From the NCBI RefSeq assembly GCF_900114675.1, contig NZ_FOZM01000001.1, positions 1,550,001 to 1,614,000 of the forward strand: a stretch of 64,000 nt of DNA, written 5' to 3'. Position 1 is the stretch's first letter; each line of letters begins with the position of its first letter. The DNA is from Yoonia litorea. GTDB taxonomy: Bacteria > Pseudomonadota > Alphaproteobacteria > Rhodobacterales > Rhodobacteraceae. This document shows, piece by piece, positions 56,585 to 64,000 of the stretch. The notes under the pieces were generated by a model that had not been told where the DNA came from, did no database searches, and saw nothing but the letters and a program-made list of their open reading frames with translations. A program made the translations under genes and the position numbers.

Positions 56585-58096
56585 ATGCTTGACCTGACTT
56601 ACGACGCTCCTGCCCCAAAAACCATCGCTGGTGCGACGGGTGATTGGGAATTGGTCATCGGCCTCGAAGTACACGCACAGGTCGCCACGAAAGCGAAACT
56701 TTTTTCAGGCGCGTCCACGGAGTTTGGTGCAGAGCCAAACAGCAATGTCGCATTTGTTGATGCGGGGATGCCGGGGATGCTTCCGGTCATCAATGAGGGG
56801 TGCGTGGCACAGGCCGTCAAAACCGGATTGGGCCTCAAGGCCGAGATCAATCTGGTGTCGGCGTTTGACCGCAAGAACTATTTCTACCCCGACCTGCCGC
56901 AGGGCTATCAGATTTCCCAGCTTTACCATCCGATTGTGGGTGAAGGCGAAGTGCTGGTGGAAATGGGCAACGGTCTGGCAAGGACCGTCCGTATCGAGCG
57001 TATCCACCTTGAACAGGATGCGGGTAAGTCGATCCATGACATGGACCCCGCAATGTCTTTCGTGGACCTGAACCGCACAGGGGTGGCGTTGATGGAAATC
57101 GTCAGCCGTCCAGATATTCGTGGCCCGGAGGAAGCTGCAGCCTATGTCGGCAAGCTGCGCCAGATCATGCGTTACCTCGGCACCTGCGACGGCAACATGC
57201 AGAACGGCAACCTGCGGGCTGACGTGAACGTCTCTGTTTGCCGCCCCGGCGATTATGAGAAGTATCAGGAAACGCAGGATTTCAGCCACCTCGGCACCCG
57301 CTGCGAGATCAAGAACATGAACTCCATGCGGTTTATCCAGATGGCGATTGATTACGAGGCGCGGCGCCAGATCGCTCTGCTGGAAGACGGCAAAGAGGTT
57401 GTCCAGGAAACCCGCCTTTATGATCCTGACAAGAACGAAACACGGTCCATGCGGTCCAAGGAAGAGGCGCATGATTACCGCTACTTCCCTGATCCCGACC
57501 TGCTGCCGCTCGAGATTGAACAGGCGTGGGTCGATGATATCGCCGCTGCTTTGCCAGAGTTGCCGGATGAAAAGAAAGCGCGCTTTATCAGTGACTTTGG
57601 CCTGTCCGACTATGACGCGTCAGTGCTCACCGCTGAAGTGGCCAATGCGGCTTACTTTGAAAAAGTGGCAGAGGGCCGTGACGGCAAACTGGCTGCAAAC
57701 TGGGTCATCAACGAGTTGTTTGGACGCCTCAAGAAAGAGGACCACAGCATCGAAGACAGCCCGGTTTCCGCCGAGCAGTTGGGTGAATTGATCGGCTTGA
57801 TCAAGTCAGGCGATATCAATGGCAAGATCGCAAAAGAGGTCTTTGAGATTTCCTATACGACCGGCCGTAGCCCTGCAGAGATCGTTGAAACCGAAGGCAT
57901 GAAGCAGGTGACAGACACCGGCGCAATCGAAGCTGCTGTTGACGAGATCATTGCCGGCAACCCTGCGCAGGTTGAAAAAGCGAAGGCCAATCCTAAACTT
58001 GTAGGGTGGTTCGTAGGCCAAGTCATGAAAGCAACTGGTGGCAAGGCAAACCCTGCGGCGGTCAATCAGATGGTGTCTTCAAAGCTCGGCCTCTGA
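56585..58096 (+). CDS. gatB: Asp/Glu-tRNA(Asn/Gln) amidotransferase subunit B
   Basis: 503 residues. Part of GatCAB, which amidates Glu-tRNA-Gln and Asp-tRNA-Asn. The kinase-like core begins [21 protein letters not shown] in part, with [45 protein letters not shown], and the C-terminal YqeY-like tail [12 protein letters not shown] through [15 protein letters not shown]. Length normal. CAAGAGG precedes the ATG. gatA and gatC are elsewhere. Confidence 0.97.
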   Translation: MLDLTYDAPAPKTIAGATGDWELVIGLEVHAQVATKAKLFSGASTEFGAEPNSNVAFVDAGMPGMLPVINEGCVAQAVKTGLGLKAEINLVSAFDRKNYFYPDLPQGYQISQLYHPIVGEGEVLVEMGNGLARTVRIERIHLEQDAGKSIHDMDPAMSFVDLNRTGVALMEIVSRPDIRGPEEAAAYVGKLRQIMRYLGTCDGNMQNGNLRADVNVSVCRPGDYEKYQETQDFSHLGTRCEIKNMNSMRFIQMAIDYEARRQIALLEDGKEVVQETRLYDPDKNETRSMRSKEEAHDYRYFPDPDLLPLEIEQAWVDDIAAALPELPDEKKARFISDFGLSDYDASVLTAEVANAAYFEKVAEGRDGKLAANWVINELFGRLKKEDHSIEDSPVSAEQLGELIGLIKSGDINGKIAKEVFEISYTTGRSPAEIVETEGMKQVTDTGAIEAAVDEIIAGNPAQVEKAKANPKLVGWFVGQVMKATGGKANPAAVNQMVSSKLGL

Positions 58097-58161
58097 TCGG
58101 TCAAATGAGCCACCAGCATGCGAAGCGGGCGCGTTGCGGCGTTATGAAAGAGGGTGAGACG

Positions 58162-58554
58162 ATGTCTTATGAGTATAAGGTGGTACCAGCGCCGGTGCGC
58201 GGGCTGAAAGCCAAGGGGCTCAAAACACCTGAGGACCGGTTTGCCCATGCGCTGGAAACCGAGATGAATTCGCTCGCGGCTGACGGCTGGGAATACTTAA
58301 GGGCGGATACGCTGCCTTGCGAAAAGCGCGACGGCCTGTTGAGCAAGACAACGTCTTTTCAAAACATGCTTGTTTTCCGTCGGGCTAAGAAGACCACAGT
58401 GTCTCAGCAAAAGCGCGAACCCGTCATCACCGCCCCTGCCCCTGTCAAAGCAGCGTCGGTGTCCGAAGCTGATGAACCAACGCAGATTGCTGATGAACCC
58501 GCCAAGTCGCAGAAAAAAGGCGACAAGGGTTCGGCGGACGTTGCTGCTGAATGA
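58162..58554 (+). CDS. DUF4177 domain protein
   Basis: 130 residues from the ATG at 58162 (GAGGGTGAGACG upstream). Residues 1 to 75 are a DUF4177 domain (YEYKVVPAP, ALETEMNSLAADGWEYLRAD, NMLVFRR); the rest is a low-complexity acidic/alanine-rich tail. Function unknown. It lies 65 bases after gatB and ends next to convergent bolA. Confidence 0.82.
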   Translation: MSYEYKVVPAPVRGLKAKGLKTPEDRFAHALETEMNSLAADGWEYLRADTLPCEKRDGLLSKTTSFQNMLVFRRAKKTTVSQQKREPVITAPAPVKAASVSEADEPTQIADEPAKSQKKGDKGSADVAAE

Positions 58555-58806
58555 TCACTGAATATCAATAGCGAGCGCATGGATGCGCCCGATGATATCA
58601 GGACCAAGCGCAGCATGTATGGCGCGATGCCGGGCGATACGCGTCATGTCTTGCAACTTTTCTGCTTTGATGACGATGCGCCAGTGGCTTTCGCCTGAAC
58701 CGTCATCGCCGGCATGACCTGCGTGTTTGGCGCTCTCGTTAATCACTTCGAGATGCTCAGGCGATAGCTCGCTCAGTGCACTGCGTATTTCTGTCTCAAG
58801 CGCCAT
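58555..58806 (-). CDS. bolA: BolA family protein
   Basis: 83 residues. Family features: SPEHLEVINESAKHAGH, ESHWRIVI and RIARHRAIHAAL with the His residues used with monothiol glutaredoxins to hold a [2Fe-2S] cluster. It acts in iron-sulfur trafficking or envelope stress in relatives. Divergent from the DnaJ-like gene 79 bases away, an arrangement usual in rhodobacters. Confidence 0.93.
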   Translation of the reverse strand: MALETEIRSALSELSPEHLEVINESAKHAGHAGDDGSGESHWRIVIKAEKLQDMTRIARHRAIHAALGPDIIGRIHALAIDIQ

Positions 58807-58885
58807 AAATTTGTTCCTGCCCTCTTCAATCTCTCGTCCGAGAGTTTAAAGTTATTGCTCCGAGTCGAAAAGGTGAGACGCACCG

Positions 58886-59521
58886 ATGAAAAAAGATGAT
58901 CCTTTTGGTTTCGACATGTCCGTGTCGAGTTCGAAAAAGAAGAACACGCGCGGTCGGCGCGGCATGTCTGGTGCGTCAGAGACATCGACACGCGTCTGCG
59001 ACCACGAAGGATGCACAGAATCCGGCAAATACCGTGCGCCGAAGGCGCCGGATGTGTTGGATGATTACTACTGGTTCTGCCAGCAGCACGTCCGCGAATA
59101 CAATCTGAAATGGAATTTCTTCGACAGCACATCGGAAGCTGAATTGGCTGCACAAATGGACAGCGACCGCGTCTGGGACCGGCCCACCAAACCGTTCAAA
59201 CGGTCCGTCGAAGAACGCGCATGGGCGAGGCTGGGAATCGACGATGCGCATCAGGTTCTGGGCGGCAACGCAACGCGGAATCCGGGCCGTGGTGCAGCGA
59301 CGGGGCGCAAGCTACCGCCGACCGAACGTCGCGCGATCGAGATTCTCGATGCGAAGGACAACTGGTCAAAGCAGGAAATCCGCAAGGCCTACAAAGCCCT
59401 GATCAAGGTCTTACACCCTGATATGAACGGCGGGGACCGCAGTCAGGAAGAGCAGCTTTCAGAGGTTGTCTGGGCATGGGACCAGATCAAGGTGAGCCGC
59501 AACTTCCGTGACAAGGACTGA
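58886..59521 (+). CDS. DnaJ-domain protein
   Basis: 211 residues. A J-domain sits at the C-terminal end (about 145 to 205: AIEILDAKDNWSKQEIRKAYKA, then LIKVLHPDMNGGD with the HPD triad). The N-terminal part has cysteines and histidines (VCDHEGCTESGKYRAP, YYWFCQQHVREYN) that look like a zinc site. A stand-alone cochaperone of this build is common beside cobS in rhodobacters. Ends in a hairpin shared with the next gene. Confidence 0.9.
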   Translation: MKKDDPFGFDMSVSSSKKKNTRGRRGMSGASETSTRVCDHEGCTESGKYRAPKAPDVLDDYYWFCQQHVREYNLKWNFFDSTSEAELAAQMDSDRVWDRPTKPFKRSVEERAWARLGIDDAHQVLGGNATRNPGRGAATGRKLPPTERRAIEILDAKDNWSKQEIRKAYKALIKVLHPDMNGGDRSQEEQLSEVVWAWDQIKVSRNFRDKD

Positions 59522-59539
59522 CCCCCTCGCGGGTCAGTC
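59516..59539. terminator. Hairpin shared by convergent dnaJ-like and membrane genes
   Basis: Perfect 9-bp stem GACTGACCC / GGGTCAGTC with loop CCTCGC, overlapping both stop codons. No T-run. Probably terminates or slows transcription from both sides. Confidence 0.5.
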
Positions 59540-60085
59540 ACGCTGGTGATAGAGATTGGCGCGCGAAAGCGAGCTCAAGGGCGAAGTGACCTCGTGCGGT
59601 TCATCGTCTTGAGCAGGGTAATCCCATGTCTCGCCTTCGTAGCGCAGCGATGACATCAGGTGATGTGCGACCAGAATCGCTGCGTACCATCCCAAGCCAA
59701 TCGTTGGGTTTTCCATGAACTCGGTCGCCAGCATGACCGGTGCATAGAACGTCCCATAGACGGGGCTAATCAGCGTTCCTGCGATGACGGCGGCGATGAG
59801 CGCTGCGGCAGTGCCGCCAACAAGCGCACGCATCCACCCAAAAGTGCCGCGCTCTCCCAACCAGCCGCGCGCGGCATAAAGGGCAAGGGCCCCGCCGATC
59901 ACGCCAGAGATGAGCGTCCAGACTGAATAGAACGACTGCCCTGCAGGCAAAGCATCAACACTTTCGACCCCTGCCATGACATACATGGTCAATCCCGCAG
60001 CCACGCTTACGACGATTGCATAAGCAACCGCATAAGCCTTCTCACCTTTACTCATTCGAAACATCGAGGTTCGTCGCGACGACAT
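59534..60085 (-). CDS. Hypothetical four-helix membrane protein
   Basis: 183 residues; ATGs at 60064 and 60055 are shorter options. Four hydrophobic segments are seen: VAYAIVVSVAAGLTMYVMAG, SVWTLISGVIGGALALYAA, ALVGGTAAALIAAVIAGTLI and GLGWYAAILVAHHLMSSL. The C-terminus is acidic and cytoplasmic or periplasmic. I recognise no family function; it is one of several conserved unknowns near cobS in this group. Confidence 0.7.
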   Translation of the reverse strand: MSSRRTSMFRMSKGEKAYAVAYAIVVSVAAGLTMYVMAGVESVDALPAGQSFYSVWTLISGVIGGALALYAARGWLGERGTFGWMRALVGGTAAALIAAVIAGTLISPVYGTFYAPVMLATEFMENPTIGLGWYAAILVAHHLMSSLRYEGETWDYPAQDDEPHEVTSPLSSLSRANLYHQRD

Positions 60086-60518
60086 GTCAGTATTTCCTTA
60101 CAAAATTGCGCGGACCGCTTTGACAATATGAATTCTTGCGCGCGGTTAGATGAAAGTGAGTGAGACATATTAATGTCAAAACTCTGCCACAAAGGGCCAA
60201 AACCAACAAGAAAATCTGCCTCGTCGATTTCGATTAGCGGACAGTCTCCGATTTTCCGTTTTAATCCCTACGATTAGGAAACAACGCTGCGCCCGAATTT
60301 AAACACAATATGAAATTGTGCCGCGCAAATACCGCGAATCCGGATCATGTGGGCTATGATGGACGATGATCTGCCTGACGTGGCGGCTGTCTCTCACAAC
60401 GGCGGCATCAGTCCACATCAGAGACATCGCAGGGCCAGTGTTCCCTTTCCCTTGCAGAGGCGCGCGTTATATTGCATCCCCGACCCGACAGGATCATTCA
60501 AGTTCAAAGGCTCTCAAA
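60086..60518. promoter_or_regulatory. Intergenic region upstream of cobS
   Basis: 433 bases without a supportable gene. It is AT-rich around 60130 to 60330 and carries CACAAT at 60304 and ATTGTG at 60315, a 6-bp inverted repeat with 5-base spacer, and TAATccctacgATTA near 60264. A cobalamin riboswitch was looked for by eye; no B12-box-like element was found. Confidence 0.45.
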
Positions 60519-61505
60519 ATGGCGGACGGTATGACGGAAATGCACGCAAAACCTACCGAGGAAATCTCGGTCCGGGAGGTCTTCGGAATCGACTCCGATA
60601 TGAAGATCAAGGGGTTTGCCGAGCGTACGGACCGCGTTCCAGATATCGACAGCACCTATAAATTCGATCCGGAGACGACTTTGGCGATCCTTGCGGGATT
60701 TGGCTACAATCGTCGCGTGATGATCCAAGGGTATCACGGCACAGGTAAGTCGACCCACATTGAACAGGTTGCGGCGCGCCTGAACTGGCCTGCAGTCCGC
60801 GTGAACCTCGACAGTCACATCAGCCGGATTGATCTGATCGGCAAGGATGCGATCAAGCTGCGTGACGGCGTGCAGGTGACAGAATTCCACGAAGGCATCC
60901 TGCCTTGGGCACTGCGCAATCCGGTGGCTATCGTGTTTGATGAATACGACGCCGGCCGTGCAGATGTGATGTTTGTCATCCAGCGCGTGCTCGAAACCGA
61001 TGGTAAGCTGACCCTTATGGATCAGAACGAGATCATCACGCCAAACCCTTACTTCCGTCTTTTTGCGACAGCAAACACGGTTGGTCTTGGCGATACGACC
61101 GGGCTTTATCACGGAACCCAGCAAATCAACCAAGCACAGATGGACCGTTGGTCGTTGGTGGCGACACTCAACTATCTCAGCCACGATGCCGAGGCTGCGA
61201 TTATTCTGTCGAAATCGCCGCATTTCAACACAGAGAAGGGCCGCAAGACGATCAGCCAGATGGTGACCGTTGCCGACCTGACCCGGACAGCCTTTATGAA
61301 TGGTGATCTGTCGACAGTCATGTCGCCACGGACCGTTCTCGCGTGGGCGGAAAACGCGCGCATTTTCCAGGATGTCGGTTATGCCTTCCGGCTATCGTTC
61401 CTCAACAAATGCGACGAGTTAGAGCGCCAGACTGTGGCCGAGTTCTACCAACGCTGCTTTGATGAAGAACTGCCAGAGAGTGCCGCGAGCATGAGCCTGC
61501 GATAG
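60519..61505 (+). CDS. cobS: Cobaltochelatase subunit CobS
   Basis: 328 residues. AAA+ ATPase of the aerobic cobaltochelatase that inserts cobalt into hydrogenobyrinic diamide. Walker [14 protein letters not shown] near residue 72, Walker [14 protein letters not shown] near 138, sensor ATANT near 184. Start at 60519 with the MADGM opening; ATGs at 60531 and 60540 are alternatives. The family partner cobT follows after a small gene. Confidence 0.97.
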   Translation: MADGMTEMHAKPTEEISVREVFGIDSDMKIKGFAERTDRVPDIDSTYKFDPETTLAILAGFGYNRRVMIQGYHGTGKSTHIEQVAARLNWPAVRVNLDSHISRIDLIGKDAIKLRDGVQVTEFHEGILPWALRNPVAIVFDEYDAGRADVMFVIQRVLETDGKLTLMDQNEIITPNPYFRLFATANTVGLGDTTGLYHGTQQINQAQMDRWSLVATLNYLSHDAEAAIILSKSPHFNTEKGRKTISQMVTVADLTRTAFMNGDLSTVMSPRTVLAWAENARIFQDVGYAFRLSFLNKCDELERQTVAEFYQRCFDEELPESAASMSLR

Positions 61506-61528
61506 GCCAGAGCGCTAAGAAGATTTCA

Positions 61529-61560
61529 AAGGGCGGACCGCTGGGGCCGCCCTTTTTTGT
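61529..61560 (+). terminator. Rho-independent terminator of cobS
   Basis: Stem AAGGGCGG..CC / GG..CCGCCCTT with a short loop and TTTTTTG, about 23 bases after the cobS stop. It implies that the small gene and cobT have their own promoter. Confidence 0.88.
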
Positions 61561-61679
61561 TGCGCGGGTGGCAGTCTTAAATTGTGCTCCTGCACCGCAA
61601 ATCCATCAACATTCGATCACTCTTGCCGCGGTTCTGCCGGCAAAGATCAGCCCCCATAAAAATGCGCAGGCAATGCCAT

Positions 61680-61715
61680 ATTCCGGTCGGATTTTTCGGC
61701 AGAATACCGGTCGGA
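61680..61715 (+). repeat. Direct repeat of ATnCCGGTCGGA, 24-base spacing
   Basis: ATTCCGGTCGGA at 61680 and ATACCGGTCGGA at 61704, starts 24 bases apart, just before the 121-residue gene. Direct repeats near two helical turns apart are typical of activator or repressor half-sites. The cognate regulator is not evident. Confidence 0.45.
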
Positions 61716-61735
61716 CCCAATTGGAGCATCACCAG

Positions 61736-62101
61736 ATGAAAATGAAGATCGGCACGCCACTTCCTGACGATTATCAGGTCAGCCATGAGGATCTTGCGGA
61801 ATCTGCCGCCACGCTGATGGCCCATGCGTTGCTTCCGCTTTTTGCTGAAAATATGGAAGAGTCCCTCGCCAAGGCCAATGTTGAAGGCATCGTGACTGAA
61901 TTGGCCTATCTCTTTGACGAGGGTGAAATCACTCTTGGGGGTAAGACATATCGGCCACGCCTCGCATTCGTTGACGAAGGTGGCGCGATCCTGCCTGGTG
62001 CCGCGACTTTGACCCATCTGCACCAACTTGCCGAAGACCCATTCGAGATTGCGCCAGAAGCAGGGATCACCTTTGAGGAAGCTGAATTCGTCGATGAGTA
62101 G
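61736..62101 (+). CDS. Hypothetical protein between cobS and cobT
   Basis: 121 residues from the ATG at 61736. Acidic, soluble and probably mixed alpha/beta (AESAATLMAHALLPLFAENM; GEITLGGKTYRPRLAFVDEGG). No recognised motif. Although it sits between two cobaltochelatase genes it is preceded by a terminator and a repeat, so shared function is not assured. Confidence 0.65.
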   Translation: MKMKIGTPLPDDYQVSHEDLAESAATLMAHALLPLFAENMEESLAKANVEGIVTELAYLFDEGEITLGGKTYRPRLAFVDEGGAILPGAATLTHLHQLAEDPFEIAPEAGITFEEAEFVDE

Positions 62102-62176
62102 GCGCTTTTCGCTTCCTTAGGCACTGGTCATTGCCCTGCCCCGGTTCTAGTTTGCACAGCAGCAAGGGAAGGTGGC

Positions 62177-64000
62177 ATGAGCAAACCGTCAGACAATCCG
62201 GCCGATCCGTTCAAGAAGGCACTGGCTGAGGCCACGAAGGTTCTCGCCGATGATCACGAATTGAATGTGACATACTCCGTCGATCCCGCGGGACAGACCT
62301 CTGACACGATTCGACTTCCGCAGGTGTCGCGGCGCATGACACGCGATGAGGTCTTGCTGGCGCGCGGCACTGCCGACGCCTTCGCGCTTCGTCACAAGTT
62401 TCATGATCCTAAAGTGGCTGCGCGCTACATGCCGCAAGGCCAGATGGCCCAAGACCTCTACGACGCGATGGAGACGGCCCGGATCGAGGCGGTCGGGGCA
62501 GAATATATGCCGGGCACGGCTGGCAATATCGATGCCAAGATCGAGACCGAAGCGATGCGCAAAGGTTACGACCAGATCAATCAGGCCTCGGACGCCCCGC
62601 TTTCTGTGGCCGCAGGCTATCTGATCCGCCATTTGGCAACTGGCCGCGATCTGCCGAAAGGGGCTGACAATGTCATGGAGCTTTGGCGTGGCTTCATCGA
62701 AGACCACTGCGGTGGCACGCTCGAAAACCTTCAGGACACGCTGAGCGACCAGAAGTCATTCGCCAAGTTCGCCCGTCAGATGATCAGCGATATGGGATAC
62801 GGGGATCAGCTTGGCGATGATCCCGACGCGCTTGATGACGAGATGGAAGACGAGGCCGAAGAAGGCAACGACGACCAGCAGGAAGAGCCTGATAGCACTG
62901 GTCAGGACGACAGTGACGGCGACGAGGCAGAGGGTACGCCAGAGCAAAGTCAGGAAGAAACGCAAGATGCGTCTGAAGCGCAAGTCAGCATGGATGATCA
63001 GGCTGATGCTGAAATGGGCGAAGAAGCGGAAATGCCGGAAGGTGAGGCCCCTCTTGAGCCGCCCCCGCCGCAGCCAGTTTCCGATGCCGACCCAGACTAC
63101 AAGGTTTTGACCACTGAATTCGACGAAGAAATCGCCGCTGAGGATTTGGCAGAGCCTGTCGAACTCGAGCGTTTGCGCACATATCTTGATCAGCAGTTGG
63201 AGCCGCTCAAAGGTGCGGTGTCGCGTCTGGCAAACAAGCTGCAACGCCGGTTGCAGGCACAACAGAACCGGACATGGGAGTTTGACCGCGAAGAAGGCAT
63301 TCTTGATGCCGGTCGTCTTGCGCGCATTGTTGCCTCGCCAACGACGCCACTGTCTTTCAAGGTGGAAAAGGATACAGACTTCCGCGACACGGTCGTGACA
63401 CTTTTGCTGGACAACTCAGGCTCCATGCGCGGCCGCCCGATCTCGATTGCTGCAATCTGTGCCGACGTCATGGCCAGAACCCTTGAGCGGTGTGATGTGA
63501 AAGTCGAGATCCTCGGCTTCACAACGAAGGCCTGGAAAGGCGGGCAATCGCGCGAGAAGTGGCTTGCCGAAGGCCGCGAAGCGACACCGGGGCGTCTGAA
63601 CGACCTGCGCCACATCATATACAAATCTGCCGACGCGCCTTGGCGCCGCACCCGTCCAAATCTGGGATTGATGATGAAAGAAGGGTTGCTGAAGGAAAAC
63701 ATCGACGGCGAGGCGTTGGAATGGGCGCACCGCCGGATGGTGATGCGGCCAGAGCAGCGTAAAGTCCTGATGGTGATTTCTGACGGCGCGCCAGTGGACG
63801 ATTCGACACTGTCAGTGAATCCGGCAAATTACCTTGAAAAGCATCTGCGCGACGTGATCGCGATGGTGGAAAAGCGTAAAGCTGTCGAATTGGTCGCCAT
63901 CGGCATCGGGCATGACGTGACGCGCTACTATGAGCGGGCCGTGACGATTACAGACGTTGAACAACTTGCTGGCGCCATGACTGAGCAGCTGGCCAGTCTG
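62177..64000 (+). CDS. cobT: Cobaltochelatase subunit CobT, partial
   Basis: 608 codons are present and the frame runs off the right edge, with perhaps 20 residues missing. GGGAAGGTGGC precedes the ATG at 62177. The N-terminal helical part leads to a highly acidic linker (about residues 215 to 310, long Glu/Asp/Gln stretches) and a C-terminal von Willebrand A domain with the metal site [15 protein letters not shown] near 420 and VISDGAP. With CobS it forms the ATP-driven ring of cobaltochelatase. Confidence 0.97.
   Translation, partial: MSKPSDNPADPFKKALAEATKVLADDHELNVTYSVDPAGQTSDTIRLPQVSRRMTRDEVLLARGTADAFALRHKFHDPKVAARYMPQGQMAQDLYDAMETARIEAVGAEYMPGTAGNIDAKIETEAMRKGYDQINQASDAPLSVAAGYLIRHLATGRDLPKGADNVMELWRGFIEDHCGGTLENLQDTLSDQKSFAKFARQMISDMGYGDQLGDDPDALDDEMEDEAEEGNDDQQEEPDSTGQDDSDGDEAEGTPEQSQEETQDASEAQVSMDDQADAEMGEEAEMPEGEAPLEPPPPQPVSDADPDYKVLTTEFDEEIAAEDLAEPVELERLRTYLDQQLEPLKGAVSRLANKLQRRLQAQQNRTWEFDREEGILDAGRLARIVASPTTPLSFKVEKDTDFRDTVVTLLLDNSGSMRGRPISIAAICADVMARTLERCDVKVEILGFTTKAWKGGQSREKWLAEGREATPGRLNDLRHIIYKSADAPWRRTRPNLGLMMKEGLLKENIDGEALEWAHRRMVMRPEQRKVLMVISDGAPVDDSTLSVNPANYLEKHLRDVIAMVEKRKAVELVAIGIGHDVTRYYERAVTITDVEQLAGAMTEQLASL

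Noticed and set aside
60086..60518. Cobalamin riboswitch before cobS
   Set aside because: No B12-box-like element or typical leader structure could be recognised.

Overview
The window looks like an alphaproteobacterial chromosome segment, most likely from the marine Rhodobacterales (roseobacter group). The signs are the gene content and order: bolA, a DnaJ-like gene, cobS and cobT together (aerobic B12 synthesis); glyQ, a small membrane protein, glyS and ppdK in one run; an aa3-type ctaD; and a folB-folP-glmM run. No rRNA gene is present, so genus cannot be set.

Three parts can be told apart. (1) Positions 1 to about 9450 are GC-rich and hold a coherent nucleoside/nucleotide scavenging locus: a BMP-family ABC importer (ATPase cut by the window edge, plus binding protein), a nucleoside hydrolase, a PfkB sugar kinase, an uncharacterised TIM-barrel protein resembling phosphoribosylanthranilate isomerase, a GntR/UTRA repressor, a secreted 5'-nucleotidase-like protein broken by an in-frame TAA, and a secreted phytase-like esterase. 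Near-identical palindromes (TTGGTACGTACCAA) sit in front of both transcription units and a third lies inside the nucleotidase gene; they are the obvious candidate operators. (2) About 9450 to 17100 is lower in GC, gene-poor and partly decayed. It holds a lone CrtI-like FAD oxidoreductase, a broken transglutaminase fragment, three small hypotheticals, a full transglutaminase-like protein, a secreted protein of seven two-cysteine repeats, a cold-shock protein, and a protein with a domain like those of some HNH (McrA-like) endonucleases. It ends at the 3' side of tRNA-Leu(GAG), a typical integration site, although no integrase or att duplicate is visible. (3) From lipB (17497) to the right edge the sequence is dense housekeeping chromosome.

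The housekeeping part covers lipoylation (lipB), respiration (ctaD, ubiH), pyrimidine/arginine precursor supply (carA), branched-chain amino acids (ilvC under two Lrp-type regulators), folate (folB, folP), cell wall (glmM, SleB-like hydrolase), glycyl- and amidated aminoacyl-tRNA synthesis (glyQS, gatB), PEP/pyruvate interconversion (ppdK), glyoxylate use (glcB, glcG), potassium uptake (trkH), isoquinoline-type oxidoreductase (two subunits), a D-lyxose isomerase-like gene, a PuuD-like hydrolase and cobaltochelatase (cobS, cobT; cobT runs off the edge). Several convergent neighbours share their stop codons.

The points most worth a second look are the palindrome-controlled nucleoside locus with its TrpF-like protein and damaged nucleotidase, a photolyase-like protein whose two domains appear in reversed order, a SPOR/trypsin-fold protein lacking recognisable catalytic His and Ser, the cysteine-repeat protein, and the decayed tRNA-adjacent island.
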